Assembly (NCBI GenBank): GCA_029565685.1
Contig: JAKQNR010000004.1
Location: forward strand, 1-61,371
Reading direction: 5' to 3'
Source of the DNA: a bacterium
GTDB lineage: Bacteria > Zhuqueibacterota > Zhuqueibacteria > Residuimicrobiales > Residuimicrobiaceae
DNA: 61,371 nucleotides
This document shows positions 46,759-56,715 of this stretch, one piece after another (the stretch's first letter is position 1; the number at the start of each line of letters is the position of its first letter). A program made the position numbers and the translations under genes. The notes under the pieces were generated by a model, which saw only the letters and a list, made by a program, of their open reading frames with translations, made no database searches and was not told the origin of the DNA.

Positions 46759-47490
46759 ATGGAACTGATTATACCAGGCCGTTATTATCGTATGTACCCT
46801 CCGGAGTCCTATCTCGGCCATGCCGAAGAGACCCTGCACCTGGCGCTGGAACGCACGGCGTTCATGCTGATCGATGTCTATGGACTGGGCTACAGCCCCG
46901 GCGAACCGGAGCCGGAACGTCCGGCGCTTTTTTATCAGGGCTCCACTGAAGTAGAGCGCCGGGTGATGGTCGATCATATCAAGCCGGCGCTGGAAGCGGC
47001 GCGCCGCATTAAATTGCCGGTCATTTATGTGAATAACTCTAATCAGCGGGTGGCGACGCAACGCAGCGAGTTCGGCAGTCTGCTCGTACGCACCCATGGC
47101 CTGAGTGTGGAAGAGCGCTGGGAGACGGATCCGGTTGAATTCCGTTTCAGCAAACTGGTCGAACCTCTTCCAGGCGAGTATCTTGTGCACAAACAGATGT
47201 ACAGCGGTTTTTTCGAGACCTGTCTGGAAACGCTGCTGCGCAATTTGCAGATCAAGAATCTGGTGGTGGTGGGATTTGCCGCCAACGCCTGCGTACTGGG
47301 CACTCTTGTCGATGCGTTTTACCGCAACTATCGCATCCTGTTGTTGCGCGACGGCACGGCGGCCATGGAGTATCATGATACGCTCGAGGAGCAGCTGATC
47401 ACTCGATACATCATTCGTCATGTGGAAGCGTTCCTCGGCTATACGGCGACCTGCGCGGAGTTTGTCCGCAGCTGCGAGTCGGCGGCCTGA
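46759..47490 (+). CDS. Isochorismatase-family cysteine hydrolase
   Basis: A 243-residue protein. The triad is visible: Asp39 in FMLIDVYG, Lys145 in VHKQMYSGF, Cys178 in AANACVLGT. Family members hydrolyse amides, nicotinamide, N-carbamoyl groups or similar. An N-terminal extension of about 25 residues is not part of the core. It follows the LarA-type gene after 15 bp, and the three genes from 43.0 kb are probably one operon. The real substrate cannot be deduced. Confidence 0.82.
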   Translation: MELIIPGRYYRMYPPESYLGHAEETLHLALERTAFMLIDVYGLGYSPGEPEPERPALFYQGSTEVERRVMVDHIKPALEAARRIKLPVIYVNNSNQRVATQRSEFGSLLVRTHGLSVEERWETDPVEFRFSKLVEPLPGEYLVHKQMYSGFFETCLETLLRNLQIKNLVVVGFAANACVLGTLVDAFYRNYRILLLRDGTAAMEYHDTLEEQLITRYIIRHVEAFLGYTATCAEFVRSCESAA

Positions 47491-47662
47491 CGGGCGCCGT
47501 GACCCCTGTGAAAAGAAAGGGGTGCAGCGCAGGGTCTGCAAATCGGACGAGGACGCTTTAAGAACTTTAAGGCCGTCAGAAGGAAAGGACGCTTCTTGAT
47601 CCTGGCCCTGTGGTGTCGGGCCGCTGCGGCAAAGCAGTCGGCGCCGGGCTTGACCTTTCCTC

Positions 47663-48039
47663 TTGGAGCGCGCGGTCGCCCATCTGCGCGAGTGGCCGTT
47701 GGATCTGCGCAGGCATTCCTACACCAACAGCCACCGTGACGATCTTTATGCGCCGAAAGGGTATCGCGTCTGCTCCGGACAAAGTAAACCGTTGTCGCCC
47801 CGCGAGACCGAGCCCAATCGCTGGGATGGGGACTTTGCTCGGACGGAATTTATGGCGGCAAGGTCATTGCCGATCCCGGCGGCTGGTCGGATGCGCATTG
47901 GATGGGCCGTTACTATGGCATGATCACAGCGCCGCAGACCGATGACCCGAGCCTGCTGACCGTGGAGAAACGGGACATGCAACTCTGCGCCAAACCCTAT
48001 GCCGGCCCTCCACGCCCCAAACTTGAGCATGAACGTTGA
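47663..48039 (+). pseudogene. C-terminal remnant of an unrecognised protein with one frameshift
   Basis: The frame has RHSYTNSHRDDLYAPKGYRV, then LSPRETEPNRWDGDFARTEF, where one base seems to be lost in GAATTTATGG. The next frame continues GGKVIADPGGWSDAHWMGRY, then GMITAPQTDDPSLLTVEKRD and ends KLEHER. The two halves read as one smooth, aromatic-rich protein tail. I know no family for it. No start or upstream body is present. Confidence 0.4.
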
Positions 48040-48054
48040 ATATGGAGTTTGCTC

Positions 48055-50256
48055 ATGCAGCCCATTTATCTTGACTATAATGCCACCACTCCCATCGATA
48101 CGGAGGTGGCGGCGGCGATGCTGCCCTGCCTGGTCACGCTTTTCGGCAATCCTTCAAGCACTCATTGGTTTGGGCTGCAGTCCAAAAAGGCGGTGGAGCA
48201 AGCGCGCGCTCAAGTCGCCGAGCTGCTCGGCTGCCATGTGGATGAGATTTTTTTCACCAGCGGCGGTTCTGAGGCCAACAACCTGGCCATCAAGGGGTAT
48301 TGCTTGGCGCATCGTCGTCGCGGCGGGCATCTCATCATTTCTTCGGTGGAGCATCCCGCCGTGATGGAGGTGGCGGCCTATCTGGCGGCTCTGGGTTTTA
48401 AGGTCACCAGGCTGCCGGTGGACCGCTTTGGCCTGGTGGACCCCAAAGATCTGGAGGCCGCGCTAAGGCCGGACACTCTGTTGGTCAGCGTCATGCATGC
48501 CAACAACGAGGTCGGCACAATCGAGCCCATCGCTGAACTGGCGGCCGTGGCTCACGCAGGCGGGGCGGTGTTCCATTGCGACGCCGCACAGTCGGTGGGC
48601 AAAATCGCTGTGCGCGTCGATGAATTGGGAGTGGATCTGCTTTCCATCGCCGGCCATAAATTGTACGCGCCCAAGGGCGTCGGCGCCCTTTATGTTCGTC
48701 GCGGAATCGCGCTCGAAAAGCAGATGCACGGCGCCAACCACGAGCGCGATCTCAGGGCCGGCACTGAGAACGTGCTCGAGATCGTCGGATTGGGGGCGGC
48801 TTGCAAGATAGCCGGTCGGGATCTCATAAACAACATGGCGCATCAGGCGCAGTTGCGTGATCGTCTTTATGACGGCCTCAGCGGCCGGCTCACCGGCCTG
48901 CAGCGCAACGGCCATGCGCAAAAATGTCTGCCCAATACGCTCAGTCTCAGTTTTCATCAGTTGGAGGCTAACGCCATATTGGATCAATTGCAGCAGGTGG
49001 CTGCATCGGCCGGCGCCGCCTGCCACAGCGACAGCATAACGATTTCGCCGGTTCTCGAGGCCATGAATGTACCTATGGAGTGGGCTATGGGGACTATCCG
49101 CTTTTCTTTGGGCAAAATGACTACAGAAGAGGAGATCGAGCAGACCATCGATGCGGTCTGCAGGGTGGTTGAAGGATTGCGCGGCTTGTCGTCGGACGAG
49201 GCCGACGCATCGCCGTCCGGCCGGATCGCCCTCACCCATTACACCCATGGATTGGGCTGTGCGTGCAAACTGCGGCCCCAGAGTCTTGAGAAAATTCTCG
49301 CCGGATTGCCGCGGTCGACTGATCCGGCGCTCTTAGTGGGTGCGGAGACCAGCGACGATGCCGCGGTCTATCGCATCGACAGCCAAACCGCTGTCATCGA
49401 GACCGTTGATTTTTTCACCCCTCTAGTGGACGACCCGTATCAGTTCGGCGCCATCGCAGCGGCCAACGCCCTCAGTGACATCTATGCCATGGGCGGAGAG
49501 CCTCTTTTCGCCCTAAACCTGGTGGCGTTTCCCTCCAACCGTCTGCCCATGGCGAGCCTGGAGCGCATCCTTCATGGCGCTGCGGATAAAGCCCGTGAGG
49601 CCGGCATCGACATCGTGGGCGGCCACACCATCGACGACACAGAGCCCAAGTTCGGTTTGGCGGTCACCGGACGGGTCCATCCGGAGAAAATCTGGCGCAA
49701 CGTGGGCGCTCTGCCGGGCGATGCCCTGGTGCTGACCAAGCCCATCGGGCTCGGCGTTCTCACAACGGCGATGAAGCGGGGGATGTTGAATCAAAGGGAG
49801 ATCGATGAAGCGCTTGCAGTGATGTGCGAGCTCAATCGCGCTGCGGCCGGGATCGCCCGCGATTATTCAGTGCACGCATGCACCGATGTCACCGGATTCG
49901 GATTGCTCGGCCATCTGTTTGAGATGACCCGGGGCAGCCGTATGGATGTGGATATTTATTGGCAACAGGTGCCGCTGCTGAGCGGAGCCTGGGAACTGGC
50001 CGCGGCGGGTATGGTTCCCGGAGGATCGCGGAATAATCTTGTTCACGTTTTGCCCCATCTGATTTTCTCCGTTGACATGCCTGAGATTGCGCGGCTGCTG
50101 TTGGCGGACGCTCAGACCTCCGGAGGATTGCTGCTGGCCGTGCCCGAAAGTGAGGCATCGTCCTTGTTGGAAAAAATGCAAAAGGTCTGCAGCTCTCCGG
50201 TCGCGGTTATCGGCTCTGTCACCGGATCCGGGGAGGGGAAGCTCAGGCTGAGATAA
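48055..50256 (+). CDS. selD: Bifunctional cysteine desulfurase / selenide, water dikinase (NifS-SelD fusion)
   Basis: A 733-residue fusion. Residues 1 to about 380 are a cysteine desulfurase: PLP lysine 202 in AGHKLYAPKG, active cysteine 323 in GAACHSD, HANNEVGTIEP in between. Residues about 390-733 are SelD: LTHYTHGLGCACK with Cys402 and Lys405 matching the essential Cys17 and Lys20 of E. coli SelD, then TSDDAAVY and the DFF motif, TDVTGFGLLGH, and DAQTSGGLLLAVP. The first half could release selenium from selenocysteine and hand it to the second, which makes selenophosphate. GGAG precedes the ATG 7 bases upstream. The domain joint at about residue 385 is acidic and short. Confidence 0.92.
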   Translation: MQPIYLDYNATTPIDTEVAAAMLPCLVTLFGNPSSTHWFGLQSKKAVEQARAQVAELLGCHVDEIFFTSGGSEANNLAIKGYCLAHRRRGGHLIISSVEHPAVMEVAAYLAALGFKVTRLPVDRFGLVDPKDLEAALRPDTLLVSVMHANNEVGTIEPIAELAAVAHAGGAVFHCDAAQSVGKIAVRVDELGVDLLSIAGHKLYAPKGVGALYVRRGIALEKQMHGANHERDLRAGTENVLEIVGLGAACKIAGRDLINNMAHQAQLRDRLYDGLSGRLTGLQRNGHAQKCLPNTLSLSFHQLEANAILDQLQQVAASAGAACHSDSITISPVLEAMNVPMEWAMGTIRFSLGKMTTEEEIEQTIDAVCRVVEGLRGLSSDEADASPSGRIALTHYTHGLGCACKLRPQSLEKILAGLPRSTDPALLVGAETSDDAAVYRIDSQTAVIETVDFFTPLVDDPYQFGAIAAANALSDIYAMGGEPLFALNLVAFPSNRLPMASLERILHGAADKAREAGIDIVGGHTIDDTEPKFGLAVTGRVHPEKIWRNVGALPGDALVLTKPIGLGVLTTAMKRGMLNQREIDEALAVMCELNRAAAGIARDYSVHACTDVTGFGLLGHLFEMTRGSRMDVDIYWQQVPLLSGAWELAAAGMVPGGSRNNLVHVLPHLIFSVDMPEIARLLLADAQTSGGLLLAVPESEASSLLEKMQKVCSSPVAVIGSVTGSGEGKLRLR

Positions 50257-50362
50257 TAAAGCCGAATGCAGATTTTGAGCAATATATTCAGACTGCCGGC
50301 TGGTTCGAAGGATAAACGATCAGACTGATATACGCTCTCCGCCAGCGGGGCGTTCACTGATT

Positions 50363-52519
50363 TTAAAGGCCCATTATCGTGTATTTCATTCCCAATTGAT
50401 CGAATAAAAACGCATACATATCTGCGCTCTGCGCCAGGCGTTCGTCCAATGAGGTGCCCTGTCCGTGTCCGGCGCTGGCGCTGGTCTGCAGCAGCACCGG
50501 CAGGCCGGAGCTGGTGGCGGCCTGCAAACGGGCGATCATTTTGCGCGATTGCATCGGATCCACGCGGCCGTCGTTGTCGCCGGTGGTCATCAGCACCGCA
50601 GGGTAGGCTGTGCCGTCGGTCACCCGGTGATAGGGCGAGTAAGCGTAAAGGGCTTTGAACTGCGCCGGATCTTGCACGGCGCCGAACTCGGTTATATTGA
50701 AAGCGCCGTTGGAGCTGAGTTCCACGCGCAGCATGTCATAGATGCCGACCTGGCTGACGACGGCGCGAAACAGTTCAGGACGCTGGGTCATGGCTGCGCC
50801 CATCAGCAAACCGCCGTTGCTGCCGCCGCGGATCGCCAGTCTCTTCGGCCGGGTGTAGTTCAGCCCGATCAGCCGCTCAGCGCAGGCGATGAAATCATCG
50901 AACACATTTTGTTTGTTGAGCAGGTTGCCGGCTCGATGCCATTCCTCGCCGAATTCGCCGCCGCCGCGCAGATTGGCCACTGCATAGACGCCGCCCTGTT
51001 CGATCCATAACCGCAAGGGATCGGAAAAGCCGGGCGTTAGGCTGATGCGATAGCCGCCATAACCATAGAGCAGCACTGGATGACTTCCATCCAGTTTTAT
51101 ATTTTTACGCCGAATGATGTTCATCGGCACTCGAGTGCCGTCCTTGGATACGGCGAACTCGCGCACCACTTCCGTATCGCTGAAATCAGCCGGGCTTTGC
51201 ACCGAGAGCGCGGTTTTGACGGATTGTCCGGTTTGGGGATCATAGCGATGCCAGGCAGGAGGAGCGATGTAGCTGGTATGGTTGTAAAGAACGCTGCCGT
51301 CGTCCAGAGCCAGGAAACCTCTGACGGCAGAGACCGGTTCGATCGGCAGGGTTCCCAGTGCGTTTCCTTTGAGGTCGAACAGGCGCACCTGCTGCGGACC
51401 GCCGACGAGATCGACGATATAAAGCCGGTCCTTGGTTACATGGATTTGATCGATGATGGGTTGACCGGCCGGCACCAGGATTTTAGCTTTTGCCAGAACA
51501 GGCGCGGCCATGGGCACAACGAGAATCTTGCCACGGTCTGCGTCCATGTGCGACAACAGGTAGAGCTGGTCGTCTTTTCCCATGACCGCAGCCACCACCT
51601 TATCGGCAAAGCGGGTGATCTGAGTCCATCGGCCTCGCGGATTCATCAGATAATGGGCGAACTCACCGCCATCGCCGTTGGCGACTGAGGCCAGTAGAAA
51701 GCGGCCGTCGTGGTTGCTCTGCAGTTCGATCTCGGCGATGCGCGGAAATTCTTTTCCCAGGACATAGCGATCCTGGCTGGCAGGCGTGCCCAGCCGATGA
51801 TAATATATCTGCTGATAAAAGTTGCGGTCCTCGGGCGGCCGTTCCTCTCCTTGAGGGAAGCGGGTGTAATAGAATCCGCTGCCATCCCGGCTCCAGGCCG
51901 CACTGCCGCCGGCGGTGGGAAATTGAACGCGCGGCACGACATCCGGCAGTTTGTTCCCAGTCTCTGCTGCAAAAACATGAAGGGAGCCGTCTTCGCTGCC
52001 TTTTTCCGACAACGAAATCGCCACCAGTTTTCCATCCAGAGAAGGAACGTACCAATCGATCGCCGTTTGGCTGCTGCGGTCGAATTGATCCGGATCAAAG
52101 AGGATTCGTTCGCTGGCTGGATCCGCTTGAGCGTTCAGGGTGATCAGCGAAGGATGGTTTTTAGGAGGCTGATCTTTGAGGGCAAAGATGGCGTGTCCGC
52201 GTTGGACCAAACCATAATAGGCTGCGGATCGCTGATGCAATTCTTTCAGCCTGGCCAGTATAGCGCTGCGTATGGGCAGGTTATCGAAATAGGCCCGGCT
52301 GTGTTTGTTCTGCTGCGCCACAAATGCTCGCACCGCCGGATCGTTCGCATCCTCGAGCCAGCGGTAATCGTCGATCACCGCTATGCCGTGGTAATAGTCT
52401 GTCACTGGCTTTTTTTCTGCAGCGGAGACGCGCGAAGTTCTATCGGCGCTGCGGTTGTTGCGGCAGGACAGAATGATAAAGCCCGCTGCCAGTGTCGCGA
52501 TAAGCAATGGCCATTTCAT
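50363..52519 (-). CDS. Prolyl oligopeptidase, family S9A, lipoprotein
   Basis: A 718-residue protein. The N-terminus is a lipoprotein signal (GFIILSCRNNRS; cysteine at about 19). It starts the propeller with YHGIAVIDDYRWLED, a typical S9A opening. Triad: Ser567 in GGSNGG, Asp650 in NDGRVDP, His685 in AGHGQG. It would trim proline-containing peptides at the cell surface or in the periplasm. AAGGG precedes the ATG. It is convergent with the NifS-SelD gene. About 50% larger spacing in loops separates it from the peptidase at 20.3 kb; the two are paralogues, not a recent copy. Confidence 0.92.
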   Translation of the reverse strand: MKWPLLIATLAAGFIILSCRNNRSADRTSRVSAAEKKPVTDYYHGIAVIDDYRWLEDANDPAVRAFVAQQNKHSRAYFDNLPIRSAILARLKELHQRSAAYYGLVQRGHAIFALKDQPPKNHPSLITLNAQADPASERILFDPDQFDRSSQTAIDWYVPSLDGKLVAISLSEKGSEDGSLHVFAAETGNKLPDVVPRVQFPTAGGSAAWSRDGSGFYYTRFPQGEERPPEDRNFYQQIYYHRLGTPASQDRYVLGKEFPRIAEIELQSNHDGRFLLASVANGDGGEFAHYLMNPRGRWTQITRFADKVVAAVMGKDDQLYLLSHMDADRGKILVVPMAAPVLAKAKILVPAGQPIIDQIHVTKDRLYIVDLVGGPQQVRLFDLKGNALGTLPIEPVSAVRGFLALDDGSVLYNHTSYIAPPAWHRYDPQTGQSVKTALSVQSPADFSDTEVVREFAVSKDGTRVPMNIIRRKNIKLDGSHPVLLYGYGGYRISLTPGFSDPLRLWIEQGGVYAVANLRGGGEFGEEWHRAGNLLNKQNVFDDFIACAERLIGLNYTRPKRLAIRGGSNGGLLMGAAMTQRPELFRAVVSQVGIYDMLRVELSSNGAFNITEFGAVQDPAQFKALYAYSPYHRVTDGTAYPAVLMTTGDNDGRVDPMQSRKMIARLQAATSSGLPVLLQTSASAGHGQGTSLDERLAQSADMYAFLFDQLGMKYTIMGL

Positions 52520-52966
52520 ACATCGCCCTTTTCAGTTTCGTCGTTCGATCGCCCAGGGAATCCTTTCATTGGGCTGAACCAATACGTCGGACCTCTGCTG
52601 GAAAATCCTGCAACAACGCCTCTTGCGGGAAGCCCGGCCTTTTATTTGTTATTGAGAGTAACAAACGACCATAAGGCGTTATTTACCAAATATTCCAAAA
52701 AGACGGTCATTGTGAGCGAAGCTATTGATTATTAATATTTTATATGCCTATGCTGGAGCAATCTTCTGCATTATAAATTCAATGCGTTACGTCGTTTTCT
52801 GCACTCAATATCTCCCGTCAGCGTCTGCAATGTGAGCAGCCTGCCGGGCGCAGATTCATCGGCAGCTGTTCTTTTATCCATTTTTTGTTTGTGGTCGTCA
52901 GAAATGGAAAAATGTCCGCATTCGTTGCAAGCCATTCCCCGGAATCGGCCGGAGATCCCGCAGGGT
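52520..52966. other. Intergenic region between prolyl oligopeptidase and FtsH genes
   Basis: About 450 bp. A minus-strand frame overlapping the end of ftsH and a plus-strand continuation are open, but neither shows a family. AT-rich around 52,720-52,760, consistent with a promoter or terminator area. Nothing else was recognised. Confidence 0.4.
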
Positions 52967-55000
52967 TCATGCAGCGGGTTTTGTTCTTTTTTTGCTTGCA
53001 CGAACGGTTGTCCCTTTCACCGCGTCCAGGGGCGGCGCCGGCGGCAGGCCCGTGACCTGTAGGATCTGCTGCTCATCCAGGGATTCCTTTTCCACCAGCG
53101 CTTTGGCAAGGGCATCGAGCTGGACTCGATATTTACGCAAAAGCCGCCTGGCCTGCTCATGGCATTGATGGATGATCTTTTGAACCTCCTGATCGATAGC
53201 CCGGGCGGTCTCTTCGCTGAAGGGTTTAGTGCCGCCATAGTTATCCTGAGTGCCGAGGAAGGGATTGGCCCTTGGAGCCAACTGGACCATGCCAAGGGTA
53301 TCGCTCATACCCCAGCGGGTGACCATGGCGCGGGCGAGGCCGGTGGCTTGTTCGATGTCGCTTTCAGCTCCGGTGGTGCGTGTGCCATAGATCACCTCCT
53401 CAGCCGCGCGGCCGCCGAGAATGCCGGTGATGCGGGCGCGCAAGTAGGCTTCGGGATAGTTGTAGCGATCGCTGTCAGGCCGCTGATAGGTGACGCCGAG
53501 TGCCTGGCCGCGCGGCACAATGGACACGCGGTGGACCGGATCAGCGCCCGCTACGACCAGGCCAAGAATGGCGTGGCCGCCCTCGTGGTAGGCGATGCGT
53601 TCCTTGTCAGCGCGGCTGAGCAGAATCGGTCGTTCCGGACCAAGGATGATCTTTTCCAACGCATCCATAAAGTCCGTATTGCGGACCTCTTTCTGATTCC
53701 GCTTGGCCGCAAGCAGGGCCGCCTCGTTGACCAGGTTTCTCAGATCAGCCCCGGAGAAACCGGGCGTAGACGCGGCGATCTCTTCGAGGCTGGCATCGGG
53801 CGCCAGGGGCACTTGGCGGGTATGGACTTGTAGAATGGCTTTGCGTCCGACCTTGTCCGGCAGGTTGACGATTACCCGCCGGTCGAATCGACCGGGCCGC
53901 AGCAGCGCTTTGTCGAGAACGTCGGGTTGGTTGGTGGCAGCCAGGACGATGATGCCCTGCTTGCTCGAGAAACCGTCCATCTCGGTGAGGATCTGGTTGA
54001 GAGTCTGCTCCTGTTCGCTGGCGCCGCCTATGGCCATTTGTCCTCGGGCGCGGCCGATGGCGTCGAGCTCATCAATAAAGACGATCGCCGGTGCATTTTC
54101 ACGCGCCTGCTTAAAGAGATCGCGTACGCGCGCAGCGCCGACGCCGACGATCATCTCCACGAACTCGGCGGCGCTCATGGAGAAAAACGGCACTCCTGCT
54201 TCGCCGGCGACCGCCTTGGCCAGCAGCGTTTTGCCTGTTCCCGGTGAACCCACCAGCAGCACGCCCTTGGGCGCAGAGCCGCCGAGCGCGGAATATTTTT
54301 CCGGGTCCTTGAGAAAATCGACGATTTCGACTAATTCGTTTTCCGCCTCGTCGATGCCTGCGACATCGTCAAAGGTCACCTTTTCATCCGTTGTCTCGTC
54401 GTAACGGCGCGCCTTGCTTTTGCCGATGCCCATGATGCCGCCCCCCATAGCGCCGCCCTGCTGCATGGCCCTGCGCATAAACCAGATATAGAAAAAGATC
54501 AATAAAAGCCCGGGGCCGAAACTGAGGAGAAAGGTCAGGAACGGATTGCGTTTTTCCTGGATCGGCTCTGCGGTAATCTCGACGCCATGGCTGATCAAAT
54601 AGGCCTCCAATCCTGGATCGACAAAGGCCGGAAGTGTGGTGGTAAAGGCGGTCACCTCTTTGGGAGTTGCTTTATCCGCTGATGTGTCCGTCGAATCCGG
54701 CTTGGGCCAGGTGACGGCTCTGCGGAACTTGCCGTTGATAATCTCCCCTTTGTTAAAGACCGCCTGAACATTGTCGGTGGCCACCTGTGTTTTGAAAAGA
54801 GTGTAGGGGACCTTGACCGGCGCCTCGGCATCCGGAGCGAAAAACCGGCCCAGGATATAGTTCATCATCAGAATCATCAAAAAGAAAAGCCATACTCTGC
54901 CGGGGAACAACTGTGGCCGCTGCGGCGCATTGGGAGCTTTGCCGTCGGAGCCGGCCGACGGCTGGGTGTTTTGCGATGTCGGTTGTTTTTTTATCAGCAT
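52967..55000 (-). CDS. ftsH: ATP-dependent zinc metalloprotease FtsH
   Basis: A 677-residue membrane protease. Two membrane helices (about 35-55 and about 165-185) enclose a periplasmic loop. The AAA ATPase has Walker A GSPGTGKT (251-258), Walker [12 protein letters not shown] and the second region of homology with RPGRFDRRV. The zinc site is HEGGH, His472, Glu473, His476 (most FtsH have HEAGH). It degrades misfolded and regulatory membrane proteins. The periplasmic loop carries an extra acidic, serine- and threonine-rich insert (about 100-120). GGAG precedes the ATG by five bases. Transcribed alone. Confidence 0.95.
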   Translation of the reverse strand: MLIKKQPTSQNTQPSAGSDGKAPNAPQRPQLFPGRVWLFFLMILMMNYILGRFFAPDAEAPVKVPYTLFKTQVATDNVQAVFNKGEIINGKFRRAVTWPKPDSTDTSADKATPKEVTAFTTTLPAFVDPGLEAYLISHGVEITAEPIQEKRNPFLTFLLSFGPGLLLIFFYIWFMRRAMQQGGAMGGGIMGIGKSKARRYDETTDEKVTFDDVAGIDEAENELVEIVDFLKDPEKYSALGGSAPKGVLLVGSPGTGKTLLAKAVAGEAGVPFFSMSAAEFVEMIVGVGAARVRDLFKQARENAPAIVFIDELDAIGRARGQMAIGGASEQEQTLNQILTEMDGFSSKQGIIVLAATNQPDVLDKALLRPGRFDRRVIVNLPDKVGRKAILQVHTRQVPLAPDASLEEIAASTPGFSGADLRNLVNEAALLAAKRNQKEVRNTDFMDALEKIILGPERPILLSRADKERIAYHEGGHAILGLVVAGADPVHRVSIVPRGQALGVTYQRPDSDRYNYPEAYLRARITGILGGRAAEEVIYGTRTTGAESDIEQATGLARAMVTRWGMSDTLGMVQLAPRANPFLGTQDNYGGTKPFSEETARAIDQEVQKIIHQCHEQARRLLRKYRVQLDALAKALVEKESLDEQQILQVTGLPPAPPLDAVKGTTVRASKKRTKPAA

Positions 55001-55753
55001 AGGATCTCCACGAGAATGGTAAGAAAATAATTCTTACATTGAATGATTCATCTACGCGCCGACGGCCAGGTCTGCGCCGGGCGGGAGCTGATCTCCGTTG
55101 CGAACAGCCTGTCAAACCCGTGGGCTATGGGTGGAATGGCTGAAAACAATCCCCAGCCGCAGTCCGAGGATGAATAGGGACCAGTCAGGCCGGGACTGTC
55201 ATGACCCCGCCTGTTTGTCATGATGAAAATGGAAGCGGCTGTTCAACAGCCCATTAAATATAGAAAAAATAGGATAGAACTGCAAGTCAAGATTGAAAGC
55301 TGAGAAAGGCCAGGACCCGATAACGAACATCCATGGGGCGCGCTTGGAGACACAAATAGGGAAAGTGGGAAACGGAAAGGGTCATTGCCTTGATCGCACA
55401 GTCTGTCGGTCAGCTTTGAGTCGGCTGGTCGTTCCTGGAGGAGCCATGGGCGTTTTACGAAACCTTTCGTACTCACCAGCGTATCATTTTCAGCGACCTG
55501 ATAGGACAGGAGAACAGGGTCCGGTCCCTCGATCGTCATCGCCCCGGGTTGAGCCGGCGGTACGGCGAATTCACCGGAGATGCCGGATGGACAGGAGCAA
55601 CGCGCAGTGCGGTCAAAGTTTTTTCCTGCACCCGCCGATGCCCGCAGCAGACCGGTTGCCGAAAATACCGGGGCTGATTCTGTATCGATGTTTGCACTGT
55701 TTTGCGTGCGGTTAAAAACGGTTCACCGTTTGTCAAAAGTAAAGGAGAACACT
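55001..55753. other. Intergenic region between ftsH and a secreted protein gene
   Basis: About 750 bp. Frames are open on both strands for up to 140 codons, but they show no domain or signal and overlap one another. AAAGGAG directly before 55,754 belongs to the next gene. The promoters of ftsH and of the next gene must lie here; I see no clear box. Confidence 0.4.
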
Positions 55754-56635
55754 ATGAACCTGCGTCCAACACGGTTTTCTTTGCTGCTGCTCGTCATCCT
55801 GAGCGGAGTGCTCCTTCCGCTGCGGGGTTTTACAGCATGCCTAGGCCCTGCTGCCGCTGTACCGGCCGAGGATCAGAAAAAAAGAAGCAAAACTTACGAG
55901 GTGAAGGTCGAGAAAAAAGGCGGTGAGGAAAGAGCGGTCAGGATCGCCTCTGCGGATTCGAGCGTCGAAGAGATGGAAAAGGTGATGGTAGTGAAAATCG
56001 ACCGCGGAGAACAGATCATCAAGATCAAAGACGGAAAGATCATTGCCGCCACCAAGAACGGCAAGGAGATTCCTTTGGACCAGCTGAAGGAGGAGGGGAT
56101 CATCGATGAAGGATTGCAATGGGAAACCAGCGACGGCGAGACCAAAATCATTACGCTTCACTCCAGCAGCGAGGACAGTGTGTGCAAACGGGTGATGGTT
56201 ACGGTGAAGGGGGATAAGGAGAATATCGATCTTTGGCAGATCGATGAGGAGGAGGATCCTTCCATTGACAACTGTGCGGATAAAAAGATAAAGAAGAAAA
56301 TTTGCATCCGGCTCAAAGAAGGCGATCATGATTCAGCGAGCGCTTCCGGAGAAACGGTCGAGAAAAAGGTGCGCATCCGCCATGAGCGCGGACAAATGGA
56401 TGAGGATTCCAAAACATCCATCGCGGTGGAGAAGGAGATCAGGGCGGAATTGGCCAAGGATGGCCTCATTGCCCGTGAGACTGATCCGATGGAGTTCAAG
56501 CTGAACGGGAAGGGGCTGTGGATTAACGGCGTCAGACAATCCGATGAAGCGCAGAGGAAATACACACGAATGATCGGCGAGCGCATGGGCCTGGAAAAGG
56601 ATGACAGCCTGGAGATCCGGTTAAAGTATAAATAG
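55754..56635 (+). CDS. Secreted charged protein with a BlaR1/M56-like C-terminal motif
   Basis: A 293-residue protein with a signal peptide (to about residue 36). The rest is rich in Lys, Glu and Asp (QKKRSKTYEVKVEKKGG, WQIDEEEDPSIDN). The C-terminal 50 residues, MEFKLNGKGLWINGVRQSDE then AQRKYTRMIGERMGL, resemble the tail domain of BlaR1/M56-type sensor proteins of the FCB group. There is no protease part here, so it is likely a stand-alone secreted or periplasmic version. AAAGGAG stands 6 bases before the ATG. It lies 80 bp before the next gene. Confidence 0.6.
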   Translation: MNLRPTRFSLLLLVILSGVLLPLRGFTACLGPAAAVPAEDQKKRSKTYEVKVEKKGGEERAVRIASADSSVEEMEKVMVVKIDRGEQIIKIKDGKIIAATKNGKEIPLDQLKEEGIIDEGLQWETSDGETKIITLHSSSEDSVCKRVMVTVKGDKENIDLWQIDEEEDPSIDNCADKKIKKKICIRLKEGDHDSASASGETVEKKVRIRHERGQMDEDSKTSIAVEKEIRAELAKDGLIARETDPMEFKLNGKGLWINGVRQSDEAQRKYTRMIGERMGLEKDDSLEIRLKYK

Positions 56636-56715
56636 CTGAGCCGTCGGTCATTCGATTTCTGCTCAAAAGCAGGTTCGAGGCTGCGGTTTGGTTCTATAGA
56701 GCAAAGGAGCGCTGG

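Noticed and set aside
51710..52735. Open plus-strand frame of 341 codons
   Set aside because: Antisense to the second prolyl oligopeptidase; no family pattern, and it ends in the intergenic region without structure.
52771..53001. Small cysteine-containing minus-strand frame after ftsH
   Set aside because: It overlaps the ftsH stop region, has no ribosome site of its own and no known domain.
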